Assembly (NCBI GenBank): GCA_027604185.1
Contig: JADGKB010000141.1
Span: 1 to 30,719 of the forward strand
Reading direction: 5' to 3'
DNA: 30,719 bases
DNA from: Boothiomyces macroporosus
Taxonomy: Eukaryota; Chytridiomycota; Chytridiomycetes; Rhizophydiales; Terramycetaceae
Numbering within the stretch: the first letter of the stretch is position 1; each line of letters starts with the position of its first letter. Made by a program: the position numbers and the translations under genes. Of this stretch, positions 10,166 to 20,889 are shown in pieces. The notes beneath the pieces were generated by a model. That model did not search any database. It saw nothing but the letters and a program-made list of their open reading frames with translations, and had not been told where the DNA came from.

Positions 10166-11115
10166 ATGAATGTCGAAATTCATCAGGAGATTAGTGGCGG
10201 GAAAGTTGTACGAAGAGGACTGCTTGCCACCAAAGATGTCAAAGTAGGAGAAACTATTTTCAAAGAAATGCCTATCGCAACGAGCACCCAAGAAAATCTC
10301 AAGGTGAGAGCGAATTAATTTAGGGTAAAGGTTATTGTGTGCAATGTTTTGGTCAGGCCGAATCTTCAGACACTTGTCCTGTATGCAGTCTCGAGTTTTG
10401 CTCAGAGACTTGTATCAGCGATTGCAAGTACCATTCAGTATTATGTACAAAAGACTCGGAATCTCCAGCATTCAAACTCCAGCGTTTCTTGAAAGCTGTC
10501 AACAAAGTGAACAACCGATTGGCACTAAACTTTTTACTGAACATGATTGAAAAAGAAATGCAGATTACTCACAACACTCCTGCTTATTCTGAATGGGGTA
10601 AAAAATACTCTTAATCAAGATCATCTTGACAGAATGTATGGGCAACCAAGAGATGCAAATGATGCTGATAAAGTGGAGCACCAACTCCTTTTGAAACTCG
10701 CAAGCAACATTCCTGGATTCGATTCTTGTATTTCTATTTTTACTTAGATGTAACGCTCGAAAAGTACGTTTCAATCAAATCAAAGATGGAATACAATTCG
10801 ATTTCTATTCCTTTAAAAGACGACGCAGTAGTGTATTCATTAGCAACAGAAGATTATGGAAGGGGTAATGTAAATGGGCAAGGTTTGAAAGGAGTGGGAC
10901 TGTACCATATTGCATCAATCATTTCACATTCTTGTCGACCAAATGTCGAATTCCGGTTTAATGACAATAGTGAATTAAGCATTGTTGCGCTAACTGATTT
11001 AACTCGTGAGACAGAACTCTTGGCTTGCTATGTCCCAATGACAGCTGATAGAAGAAATGCCATCAAAACCAGATACGGCTTCGAATGCAAATGCGACTTG
11101 TGCAAGTCTGAATAA
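10166..11115 (+). CDS. SET and MYND domain protein (SMYD/Set5-like lysine methyltransferase)
   Basis: Predicted S-adenosylmethionine-dependent protein lysine methyltransferase. Exons: 10166-10303, 10324-10597, 10620-10727, 10748-11115; introns 20, 22 and 20 nt; 295 residues. The split SET domain begins at residues about 3-45 (GGKVVRRGLLAT). It is interrupted by a MYND-type zinc finger (about 49-87, C-x2-C...C-x2-C...FCSETC...H...C) and resumes with the core GLYHIASIISHSC ending at residue 236 (usual family form NHSC). A post-SET cluster C-x-C-x2-C lies at 287-292. This arrangement is that of SMYD proteins; yeast Set5 lacks the full MYND. It is shorter than animal SMYDs because there is no C-terminal TPR domain. 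Substrate unknown. The stop is 19 bp from the convergent MOB1 stop. Confidence 0.88.
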
Positions 11116-11134
11116 ACCTTTTTGACCCTATTTA

Positions 11135-11843
11135 TTAAATTCTTCCAAAGCTTTCAAGCGCTTCAATGAAATCTTGCATTGGTACGTATTCCTTTTTTTC
11201 AATCAAATCAAATTCTTTAGCAAAGCAAACAAAGTGAGCAAAGAGAGTATTCAGATGCGCTTCTTCACTCAGATTCAAGATCATTTCATAGTGATGGTGA
11301 TATATGTGACAAAGAACACGAAACAATTGCTTGAAAATCACTTTGACAGTTGCAATAAAATCCTTTGGAAAATCGATACCTTTGTTAGTAATAAATACCG
11401 GCCTTTGTCGGAAAGATGTTTTCATCGGTAATGATAGTTTGAACCCAAGAGAATACATAGTCGATATACTGCACAGCTGGTATTTTCACATTTCGTTTCT
11501 GCGAATCAACCCAGAAATATTCTGACGAAGGCCCAGCGCTCTAGAATAAACCGGATTTTACCATCACCGGACATGTTTCATGATGGCAAAACTCTACAAT
11601 AGTTCCGTAAAACAACCCAATAAAAGTAACAAAATCCTGAGCTGCTGTTAGTCTATGTAATACTATTCGATGCAATCCATTCATTCTCATCTACATATTT
11701 TGGAAGGGCTGCAATCTTCCTGAACGATCCATTTACAAGTGTCGAGGACTGATACGGTTCTATTAGAAACAAAGGCTTTGATCCAGACTTTTTTATCTTT
11801 TGAAATTTACTGGTTAGCTGTGAGGATACTTGAAAAAGTTCAT
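11135..11843 (-). CDS. MOB1: MOB kinase activator (MOB1 family)
   Basis: Co-activator of NDR/LATS kinases (yeast Mob1-Dbf2, mitotic exit and cytokinesis). Exons: 11843-11830, 11809-11664, 11641-11562, 11540-11399, 11379-11135; introns 20, 22, 21 and 19 nt; 208 residues against 216 in human MOB1. Family landmarks: VDENEWIASN, LFYGTIVEFC, CPVMSAGPSSEYFW, IDYVFSWVQ, FPKDFIATVK, LFRVLCHIYHHHY, EEAHLNTLFAHF and EFDLIEKKE. The zinc ligands (Cys of EFC and CPVM; two His in HIYHHH) are present. The first exon is only 14 nt. For intron 2 the acceptor at 11642 is preferred over one 3 nt upstream because it restores exact family spacing. The N terminus is divergent. Confidence 0.93.
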
Positions 11844-11973
11844 TTTGCGATTCAAGAAATTGCGGAGAGTTTTCAGGTCAGAGTGGCTCCCCTAATTACA
11901 CACATCAGAGCAAGATATAGCATACAGCATATGAGCATTAAATTTTCAACTCTTTTTTTAACGCGAAATATAA
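11844..11973. promoter_or_regulatory. Divergent promoter of MOB1 (-) and RSPH1 (+)
   Basis: The 130 bp between the two start codons must serve both genes. Sequence is mixed, with a T-run immediately upstream of the RSPH1 start at about 11951-11959. No recognisable factor-binding motif stands out. Confidence 0.4.
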
Positions 11974-12655
11974 ATGTCTGACGCAGGTTCTGAAGCAGGG
12001 GAAAAGGAAGAAATCCCAATTGTTGGAGTATCTTTGTATTTAATTAGGTCTACGAAGGAGAACGCAATGATCAGAAAGAAAGACACGGAAAGGGAAAGAA
12101 TGCCTTTCCTAATGGCGATATTTACGAGGGTAATTACGCCAATGGAAAGAGAAACGGACAAGGGGTGTACAAATGGAAAGGTTGTTTGTAATTAATTGTA
12201 GCGGGACACCGATATAAGGGAGAATTCAAAGATAACGTTCGTCACGGACCTGGCTACTTTGTTTACCCAGACGGTTCAAAATATAATGGTATCTCTTTTT
12301 ATAACAACAGGCGAGTTTGCAGAGGGTAAAAGGAACGGCCAAGGTGTGTATTTATATGGAAACGGCGATGTCTATCAAGGCGAATGGGCCGCTGATGTTA
12401 AACACGGAAAAGGTAACAACCATTAACCTAGGCACCTATTTGTATGCTGCCGGCGGAAAGAAGACGGGCGTTTGGGTTAATGGAGTGCTAAACGGTCCTG
12501 GAGAAATTGTCCATGCCGACCATAAGATCGTTGGTGTTTTCAAGAATGACTATGAGATGGAAATGCCAGTTGAGCTAATCTTCCCTAAAACCGGATATAC
12601 AAAGATAGTCCGAGATCCTCACCTTCTTGGATTAGTCCCTATTACTTCTGAATAA
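11974..12655 (+). CDS. RSPH1: Radial spoke head protein 1 (RSPH1), MORN-repeat axonemal protein
   Basis: Component of the radial-spoke head of motile 9+2 flagella. Exons: 11974-12027, 12048-12180, 12202-12288, 12311-12412, 12432-12655; introns 20, 21, 22 and 19 nt; 199 residues. After an acidic start (MSDAGSEAG, like animal RSPH1) come about six MORN repeats of the form [14 protein letters not shown], including [33 protein letters not shown] and KHGKGTYLY. The similarity to RSPH1 extends outside the repeats into the N terminus and the T-G-V-W-V-N-G motif, so this is more specific than a generic MORN protein. Its presence implies a motile flagellated (zoospore) stage. The stop lies just 31 bp before the SLD5 start. 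Confidence 0.9.
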
Positions 12656-12686
12656 AGAAAAAGTAATTTTTGTCCGGTTAATCTCC

Positions 12687-13385
12687 ATGTTGGCAAGTGA
12701 ACTTGATGAAATTTTGGGAATAGATCCGCAGATACAGACAAGCGAGAATGTATACGAGCAAATAAAGCAAGCGTTGGTGAATGAAATATATTCGCCAGAG
12801 CTGCTCACCTTCCAGGAAGAATTGTTTTCAAAAATGAAGGATACACTAGAACTACAAGTAATATGGCCTAATAACAAGCTTAATAAAGCGGAGGATATGC
12901 AGAATTCTGAACAAATCGACAAGATTGAACACTACGTTACCTTGCAGGAAATTGAACGAATCAAGTTTATACTCAGGAAATATATCAAAACCAGGATCGC
13001 AAAGATTGAAAAATATACTCTGTTTTACTTGATGGACCCTTCAGAGCGATTCAAGATGTCTTCTGATGAAATTGTTTATGCAGAACGATTCAGTGAAATG
13101 GTAGAAAAGTACCACCACGATTCATTTCTAAAGGAATTGCCACCGCACTTACAATCACTAAAAGATCCGGAAATGAGTAATCGTCATTAATGTAGTACGG
13201 AAGCCCAATAATGATAATGCGGTATTTATCAGGGTATTGCAAGATATTGGCCAAGTACAGACATCAGCAGAGTAATTCAAATTGATTTTAGTGAATCAGT
13301 AGAAATGTCAAAGGATGATATATTCATGATTAGGTATAGCGCTATTTCTCATTTGATATACAACAGCAGAGTAAAGTTAATATAA
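12687..13385 (+). CDS. SLD5: DNA replication complex GINS subunit SLD5
   Basis: Subunit of GINS, the Cdc45-MCM-GINS replicative helicase cofactor. Exons: 12687-13176, 13196-13271, 13292-13385; introns 19 and 20 nt; 219 residues, normal for SLD5. The helical A domain shows SPELLTFQEEL, LQEIERIKFILRKYIKTR and AKIEKYTLFYL; the C-terminal B domain runs through IRKPNNDNAVFIRVLQD and ends in FMIRYSAISHLIYNSRVKLI, the typical LIRY...V.L. close. Without the two small introns the B domain is lost to stops. The start is 31 bp after RSPH1, so its promoter must lie inside or overlap RSPH1; the 3' end is 9 bp from a convergent gene. Confidence 0.92.
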
Positions 13386-13394
13386 ATATTATAT

Positions 13395-15120
13395 TTAGGA
13401 ATCTTGGGTTTCTGGTACTGCTATTACTACCCTCTTTCCAGCACTACCTGTGTTTCTTTTCAAACAGGACCTTGGTCTCTCTGGTGGGGCCAGAGGCTCT
13501 TGTTTGACTGCAGTCTTTTCTGTTATAGGCAAGACTTTCCTTGGTTTCGATGATCGGTGTTGATCTCTCCATTTCTTTCCGAGGGCTTCAGGATTCCCCT
13601 CCCACTCTTTAATCAACCCTAAAATCTGCCTCTTCCGAATACGCTTCCATTCTTTCGCTTGCATCTCTTGTTTCTGTAAATACAACACTTCATCTGGATT
13701 TTGAGATATAATTGAAACTTCAGAATGTTCTATTGGTTTACCAATAATGGACTGTAGTTCTGCTGAGCCAATAAACCCAATTTCACAGCCATCTAGGGCT
13801 TTGACGCTGAAGAAACTAGATGCTTTATAGTCTTTTGACTGAGAAAAATATAACTGTTCGTTAAAGTATTCTCCTGGCTTGAATGTACCCAATTTTACAT
13901 CAGTGCCGTCTTGGAGGTTGGCAAACGCTTGACAGCTTCCTTTCAACACAAGCCCCATTTTATCAACCTGCTGTCCAAAAACCTGAATAATCTGATCCTT
14001 TTTATACGCCTTGCTTGTAATAAACTAGAATGAAATACTGCTTACATCAGACATTGTAATTCTTTCTTTGAATGTCATTTTGGCACAGAAATCAATCTCT
14101 TCAAATAATTTTAAGTGATGCTCTCTGGTTTTCTCTTGAACATACCTGTGTATTTTAGCATACTCGCCCAGATCGAGTCTTAGTACTATGCAATCTTGCA
14201 GTGGTATGACTACCTCATCTCTATTCCTTTTTTGCTTTAATAAACAACATATTTCATGTCCCGGTTCTGATTAAAATGGATTTACCAATTACTTGTACTG
14301 GGACTGATTCCTGGACAAGCGCACTTTGATTAATGAAATACGTTGGGTAATTTGAATGCTTTGCGGTTTGCTTCTCGTGTAATTTCCTTATCTGGCATTT
14401 ACCAGAGAGCACTACCATCCAGGTATCAACCAATCCTTCTGCTTGACAAACTATTTCATTAGATTGAAAATAGTCTATCCGAGCGACAACACACACCTGC
14501 TTTAATAAATCGTCGTTCATTATTGCAAATGCTGGTAAAGGGCGTAGGTAATCAAACAGGGTTTTGACATCTTCAGTAGTTCTATTCACTATCGGTGTCT
14601 TTGCTAAGCGTTGAAAAATTAAAGGTTGATTTTCTATTCCAGTTTCAATAGAATTCAATTCTCGAACCAACTTTTCAAATGATCCTAGTGAAGATGCGTT
14701 GTCTGAAATTGAAAAATCATCTTCATGAACTTCTTCCTGCTCTACAACGTGTAACTTTGGAACAATACGAACAGGCACTGAGTGAACTTGACCGACATAC
14801 TTTGTCTTTATTTTCAGCTGATGTGATTTGGTGGTTTTTTGAGCTACTTTGAATTCCAGATGTCTTTGCTTGACAGGCTTTTCGTAATTGAAAATCTTTC
14901 GTTTGAATGCCTTATGCTGGTCGGGTAATAGCTTTGCGGATTTGCATGTAGCATAGTCATCCAGCTTTGTCCAGATCTCGCTTGCAACTTTTATGATATG
15001 ACGTGGTGGGATCGCTTCCAACTCCACTATTGTTTTCCTTGGTACACGGCTGGATAGCTGCAACTCGTATCTGTTTAAAACATCCTGTGTTTTTAATAAT
15101 TTTTGGGTTTTATTAGACAT
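13395..15120 (-). CDS. Cyclic nucleotide-binding domain protein (CNBD2-like)
   Basis: Exons: 15120-14286, 14266-14046, 14024-13395; introns 19 and 21 nt; 561 residues (human CNBD2 is about 570). Two jelly-roll cNMP-binding folds in tandem are visible. One is at about 185-345 (LFDYLRPLPAFAIMNDDLLKQV... then VDTWMVVLSGKCQI), the second at about 345-460 (YKKDQIIQVFGQQVDKMGLVLKGSCQAF then FKPGEYFNEQLYF). There is no channel, kinase or GEF domain; the N terminus and the Lys/Arg-rich C terminus look disordered. The phosphate-binding cassette of the second fold keeps a Glu but lacks the usual Arg (KDYKASS instead of xRAAT), so nucleotide binding is uncertain. CNBD2 acts in sperm flagella of mammals, which would fit this flagellate, but that link is inference. 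Confidence 0.75.
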
Positions 15121-15143
15121 TTGAAAACAATCAAGAACAATGA

Positions 15144-15559
15144 TCAGGCAACTAGAGGAGCTGCGTTTTCAACAATAGATTTTGCAAGGACGACTTCTTC
15201 AGATTCATGATCTATACTGGCCTAGCGTTACAAAATATTACGTCCTGGAGCATTTCGACCAAGTCCTTGTATGCAGCAAACAGACGCTTTTTGGTGTCAG
15301 GTAGCATCATCAAAGTTTCTTCCAATACTTCCTTCTATCATAAAATATTATTAACTTGTTTGTTGATATCATGAATATCAGCATTTTGATCTTGCAGCCT
15401 TTGGATATGGTCTTTCTGTTTTTGAGCTTCCTTTTCATACATACCAAGCTCTTGACCGGTTCTTTATTAACGCAGAATGTACCGCTTCACAACGCCGGAC
15501 TTGATTTTAATATCTCTAAGGGTTATTGGTTTCTTTGTAGCTGATTGTTTTTTGAGCAT
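15144..15559 (-). CDS. TBCA: Tubulin-specific chaperone A (TBCA)
   Basis: Cofactor that holds beta-tubulin after release from the CCT chaperonin. Exons: 15559-15483, 15461-15356, 15334-15242, 15221-15144; introns 21, 21 and 20 nt; 117 residues (human 108). Family landmarks in order: IKIKSGVVKR, GMYEKEAQKQKDHIQRL, then KEVLEETLMMLPDTKKRLFAAYKDL split across the report limit (L-x2-ML-P-D-x2-RL), and a final short helix. It is entirely helical and fits the three-helix bundle of the family. All four exons are needed: each intron brings an in-frame stop or frame change. The start at 15559 is the only ATG before the KIKSGVVKR motif. Confidence 0.92.
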
Positions 15560-17541
15560 TTGAAAGTTGTGGCAACACACGGTCGTTTTATGCGAACGAA
15601 CGGAATGATCTAGAAACTAAAAGATTCGAAAAGAATATTTATAATTCATCTTTGGGCTTTATTCGGGCTAGACGGAGTATGAGCGGGTAATTTATATCCA
15701 TTGACTATTGCTAAGTTAATACTCTAGTACATTGTCTAATTGCTCTTGGTCTACTAAAAATTAATTCATGTTACTTGATCAGTTCAGTTTGGATTGCGAT
15801 TGGAATTAGTGGTTTCGCTTGAATAGGTGCTGCCATTGATATGAATTTAAACGCGAAAATAAAGAATGATACATTTCTCATTGAGTAGATCAACAGATAG
15901 TCGAATTACTATCACTCTTTCACATCAACCAAGAAACCGGTTCAAAATTAGAAATTCACAGTTTCCAGTTATCTGCTCTTATTGCAATTATTATCTGGTA
16001 GAACAGTGTACAGCTGCAAAGACATACACTTTATGTTAATTTATGCAGTCAGAGTCATAAGCCTCCATGCCAAACGTGTTGCATAAAGATGAAGCCATCA
16101 AATTAAATGTAAAAAAATTCTTATTGCTGGGCATCAATCAACTGTTCTCAGACTTTATCCAATTATGAAACCCGTAACTACGATCCTTCAACAACTTGAA
16201 AGATTGTGCTTCCAGATATGTGACAACTCGATGTATTGTCGTTGGGGGCGTAAATCCACCGCAGTGTGAACTTTAATATCGAGAATACCCCTTGCTTCTT
16301 TCCATCCCATATCTTTTTGGTAATTAAAAGTCATATTTCCAGATCTGGGAGATGAGTTGGTCGTGTGCTGAGAATGTGAAAGTGCCCACCTGATTAATAT
16401 AGTAGGAAAGAAAATCTAGTATGGATATACGAGATACTGAAATCCGGTTGTTAATCCGGCAACGCTTCTCTATAATGAGAATGATTTATTCTGGTTTGGC
16501 TGAATTTCGTGCATAACTTTCATTCTGCATTGCCATTGCTTTGTTGCTGTGAGGGCTCACCTGCCAACTCGAGGATAATTTCGGCTTTCGAAAATTACAA
16601 CCATACCGCTCTTGTATACAAAACGAGTACCATCGGGACCTGTTATCTCAGGGCACTCTAGTCCACCCTCATTTTCGCTTTATCTAGCATCTTTAATATT
16701 CATATATCTTTTGTTAATTGAAGGTCGCACAGACATTGGGGCAAACCAACCCCTGTACGACTTGCAAAAGGATATAAAAACCCGCCAGAAACTTTTTGAT
16801 GTAATTCATATGAAGTCCATTGCAAACAATCGGAAGATGACAAAGAAATCCAAAGTTATATCTAGCCATGTGAATAATCTTCAAGTATTCCTGCAGTATG
16901 CAATGCTAAAGGTTGCCCTCGGGGTGGAAGAATATAATATCCTTGATATGATAGCAATGGAGCGCAGTGGATACCCCTTTACAGTAACTCAGCGAGCAAT
17001 ACCCTTAGAGTCGAATGGAATTGACACTCGCTACGTATCTATAGATGTCCTACTCGCCACCCGAATTATATAAGAAATGTTTTCGCTCATAAACCGTGTA
17101 CCCAAAAGTAATAAAATATATATCTGATCCTTGCTGTATTTCAAGTTTCTCTAAAGGTTGGATTTTTAGTTCCAAAATTTGTGTTCCTTTTGTGTTTTTT
17201 CGTCCAATCAAGTTATCCCATCCAACCTTCAAAGCCACTGGACAGATATCCCCGCTGCCGATTAGAGGTTGATATTGTTATCAGATCTTAGCTCCAGTCT
17301 TTCGGAACTGTTCAATACATTTTTTAATCAGTAATAGACTTTGCGGAGAAATAATTTACCGAAATCCGATTGATCTTGAATTACTTGTAAAGCTGGATAT
17401 GGTATAGGTGGAATTAAGCTACCACAATAAATCACCTCTTCACCTTTGTAGATAGTATTAAGCATGCTGTTCGACTTTTGGATGAGTCACCAAATACCAT
17501 TCAACTTTTTCTTCAAATTCTAGATATTCACCAGGATTAAC
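15560..17541. other. 2-kb unexplained region, possible unrecognised or degraded gene(s)
   Basis: The longest stretch in the window without a gene I can name. On the plus strand a frame at 16612-17073 is open for 153 codons; its last 110 or so (from 16737) look protein-like (charged, with PLYDLQKDIKTRQKLFDVIH), while the first part resembles AT-rich non-coding sequence. On the minus strand three open pieces in different frames (about 17545-17463, 17462-17337, 17269-17050) also read plausibly, for example GEEVIYCGSLIPPIPYP and QPLIGSGDICPVALKVGWDN. They are separated by stops, two of them adjacent at 17288-17293, and no 19-23-nt intron joins them cleanly. Candidates are a decayed gene, a fast-evolving gene, or noise. 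I recognise no domain, transposon or RNA. Confidence 0.35.
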
Positions 17542-18486
17542 ATGCCAGTTTTGAATGCGCTTTCAGGAAAAAGAACTCTGTTCAAAGTGATCACAGATGA
17601 TCCATACACTGTAAACACAGATTCACTTCCAATTAGTCCTACACAGTACTTTGGGTTGTTTCACGGAGTTCAAGCAACTTTTTTAAAAGCGACTATTAAT
17701 CACTTTCACTCTGCTTACCCGGAGAGATCTATTATCTACCTCTCTGGAGATTCTTCCCTTGACAACAAACACTGGATTGATGGAGATGTTGAAACACCTG
17801 AATCCTACAGGAATGTCCTTGAACCAGCTATAATGAAACCAGATGTCTCCTTCAACATCATGTCAGTGATTCCTGATACGCTAGTGGTGAATACTGCTGT
17901 AGAAGCAACGACAATTGCTGATCGGGATAACGGTTTGCTGGAATCTGATTGTCTAATCAGAGACAACATTAAAAGTAACGACATACTTGTAACTTCAATT
18001 GGGGGTAATGATATCGCGTTACGACCGACATTACTTACAAAGCTGAATTTACTAATGCTGGTATACTTGAACAGCATGTTTGCCTTAACCAACTACCCAA
18101 ACTTGTGTTTTGGTACCCCATACTTTAAAAGATTGCTTGGAACCAAAGTACAAAAGTATTTGGAAAGATTAACAGCAAAAACTAAGCCAAAAACGATTTA
18201 CATTTGCATGATTTACTATCCTGACGAACAGGAAGATGGAGGATGGGCAGATAGAGTCCTTCAATTTCTCAATTACAACAAGAATCCTGCCAAAGTTCAA
18301 AAAGTAATTGAAACACTGTATTTGCAAGCAACGTGCAATATAAAGATTGAAGGAACAAAAGTAATTCCAGTACCATTATACGAAGCGATGAATGGAAAGG
18401 ATACAAATGATTATGTACAACGAGTTGAACCATCATCAATTGGTGGAAGGAAAATCGCAGAATTGTTGAAAAAGTATATGGAATAA
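17542..18486 (+). CDS. SGNH/GDSL-hydrolase-like protein
   Basis: Intronless, 314 residues, no obvious signal peptide, so probably cytosolic. SGNH blocks are visible: block I YLSGDSSLDN at about 67-76 with the nucleophile Ser of GDS; an Asn in VVNTAVEATT that could be part of block II; block III ILVTSIGGNDIAL with the oxyanion-hole GGND; and a C-terminal DYVQRVEPSSIGG. In classical members the last block reads D-x-x-H-P-S; here Glu stands where the catalytic His is expected, with PS kept. The molecule could be an esterase with a changed triad or a non-catalytic relative. ICMIYYPDEQ precedes the C-terminal block. Substrate unknown. It converges on UTP4 with 180 bp between the stops. Confidence 0.72.
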   Translation: MPVLNALSGKRTLFKVITDDPYTVNTDSLPISPTQYFGLFHGVQATFLKATINHFHSAYPERSIIYLSGDSSLDNKHWIDGDVETPESYRNVLEPAIMKPDVSFNIMSVIPDTLVVNTAVEATTIADRDNGLLESDCLIRDNIKSNDILVTSIGGNDIALRPTLLTKLNLLMLVYLNSMFALTNYPNLCFGTPYFKRLLGTKVQKYLERLTAKTKPKTIYICMIYYPDEQEDGGWADRVLQFLNYNKNPAKVQKVIETLYLQATCNIKIEGTKVIPVPLYEAMNGKDTNDYVQRVEPSSIGGRKIAELLKKYME

Positions 18487-18666
18487 AATCTTTAAATGTT
18501 ATTCTATTGAAGGTAACTCCCATTCAGGTTTCAGGTTGTCAAAATTCATTTCTGTTATTTCCAAAGGATCAAGATATTTCATTCAAATTATCTCACAAGA
18601 CCAACAAATACTAGTTTTGCAGCACCAGCTAACTGGGCAGAATTAATGTTAGTAAGACTTTTTTTA

Positions 18667-20805
18667 TTAAATTCCAGATAATCTACTGTTGAACGCATCT
18701 GGCAGTTCGCTGAGCATCTGCAGGTATGGTCTTTCTATGACAACCAGTTCATCTTCAATTTTATCGCAGTAAATCAAACTTTGGTATCTGTGATCGATTT
18801 TCCACACATCATTCTGACCCACTATCTCATTCAAGTCAATTACATGGGTGTATGAATTTCCGTACACTAACAATACATTCGGTTTAATTCCAAACACTAC
18901 ACCTAATATTGTTTCAGTTCTGGAGGTAAAGTATGAGGGAAGTTGGTGACTACATTGTCTAGACCAGTCTGTAAGAGTGTTTGTTGTCAAGTCAATGAGA
19001 TAAATTTCATTCACTGTTGTAGTTACACAAAGCACAGACTCTTTAGGGTCTACAGAGAACGATGTATGCATGTGCGTGAACTTTGGTAGCACTTGTACCT
19101 AGTGTCAGCTAATACTATACCTTGAACGTGTTGAGGGAGTGAGAAACAATTCTACGAGATGAATCGCCACTAACAAGATACTTTCCATCACTGGAAAAGA
19201 TAACATTTGTAATTGTAGCACTGTTCCACTTGTTTGATTCATATCCTGACTTGTGAGTAGTAAATTTGGTGATTAGCGTAAATAGTTCGACATCAACTAA
19301 ATAAATAACAGAATCTGTTCCTACAACCGCCAATTTGCTTCCGTCTGGAGAAAATTTCATCATCAACGCACCAGGTAATTCGTCCAATATTTGTTCGTGA
19401 ATCGCCTGTACGGTTGGTTTTTCTGCAATATCGTAGATAATTCTGAATAATTTAATTTTATACGCATCTGAAACCACAATAAGTTCTCCATTTCTGGAAA
19501 CATCACTGGATACATTGTTTGTTTCCCCCTACACTTAAATTAAAACTACCTTTACATTGATAGTCAAAAGATGTCTGTGTCTTTGATTAGAGATTTTCTG
19601 GCCGTTTTCCAATCGGCCTTGCTTTGCCTCAAATGCCAAAATCTGTTTCGTTCCAATCTTGAAAACTTGCAGTGATTCATCATTCATACACATAACCATT
19701 CTTCTATCTTTTGCGACTGAAATGGGAGACGGGTTGGGAATGAAGCCTAATCTTCTTTGGTACATTTTGTCGAATTCTGCAGTGGGGAAAGACATGATTA
19801 ATCCTGTTTCTACACCTCCAGAAAGAACAGCATCCCATTTTCGGTCTTCCAAATAAAGCAACGACCTAACATCGTTGTTTTGATATCTCTTGTGTCCGTT
19901 AATAACCCAGCTGTTTGTTTCTTCTACATAGACCAGCTTTGTGACCCTTCTATCAACTCCAGAAGAAAATACCACAGTGCCATCGGAATTGCCAGCAAGG
20001 CAAAGCACATCAGCATCATGGCAGATTATTGATTTGATTAAAACACCTTTCTTGCCGTGCCAGAATGAAACTGTTCCTAACGAATCCCCAGTAACAATTG
20101 TACCATCTTTGAGCACTAGCACGCTCCAAATAATAGTATCTTGTCCCTTTTCTTTTCTAGCCATCATTCTATGCACAGTCCGTCCTGTATCAGCATGAAT
20201 TGCTCGAACAAAACCCTCAGTTGAACCGCAAACAATAATTGGCTTGTGTGGATGCCAAGCTAACGAAACTACTCTGGAGCTTTGTCTTTCCAATGCAGAT
20301 AAATATTCTAATCCGTTTTCAACAATCCTAAACAATCTAACGACGCCATCTTCGCATCCAACAGCTAAAACTTGCTGAGATGGATTGACTTGCATCGACC
20401 AAACAGCACCGCCAAAGCTAGAAGTTGTAAAAGATGGCAATAGAGTCGTGAGATTGTATTCAGTGATAATACCACCCAACCCAGCAGAAAATAATCTGTT
20501 TCCTGCCCAGCAAACTACTTCCAAGTCATTTTTTACACCAGGAATAGTCTGATTTAGTCCGCAAGTACCTTTTCATGAAACCAAATGTTTCCTCGAGGAT
20601 TCCACAGTTGAATTGTTCCGTTCTGTCTTCCTACAGCTAAATATTCATTGGAGAGTGACATTGATACGATTGGGGCAGACAGGTAGTGAATGAAACGACA
20701 TCTATGGACAACGGTTGCTTCCTTTTGTCTTTTTTCTATTGGTTGCTCCACTATCTTTTCCTTTGGCGAGTCGAAACTTCTCTTTTTCTGATTTGTTTTC
20801 ACCAT
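18667..20805 (-). CDS. UTP4: U3 snoRNP / t-UTP protein UTP4 (cirhin), WD40 repeats
   Basis: Subunit of the UTP-A (t-UTP) complex that starts assembly of the small-subunit processome on pre-rRNA in the nucleolus. Exons: 20805-20569, 20548-19550, 19528-19121, 19098-18667; introns 20, 21 and 22 nt; 691 residues (human UTP4 686). A basic N terminus is followed by VHRCRFIHY, LAVGRQNGTIQLWNPRG, WAGNRLFSAGLGG, VGCEDGVVRLF, SLAWHPHKP, DGTIVTGDSLGTVSFWHG, ADVLCLAGNSDGTVVFSSGVD: the highly conserved first WD40 propeller. The second, weaker propeller fills the rest (for example LPGALMMKFSPDGSKLAVVG). The C terminus is slightly divergent from the usual basic ending. UTP4 sits tail-to-head with GUCD1, 84 bp away. 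Confidence 0.92.
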
Positions 20806-20889
20806 AATTTTTTTTTGAAAAAAAAATAAAAATGAATTTTGAAATATTTAAATGCTTTGTTTATTATAACTACATTATCTTGACCACTG

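Noticed and set aside
11639..11663. 19-nt form of MOB1 intron 2 (acceptor 3 nt upstream)
   Set aside because: Both forms keep frame, but the 22-nt form restores exact family spacing before DFVTFIGLFYGTI; alternative use of both acceptors remains possible.
18600..18680. An extra 3' intron in UTP4 to give a more typical basic C terminus
   Set aside because: A donor-like GT exists near 18681 but the downstream sequence does not encode the expected ending.
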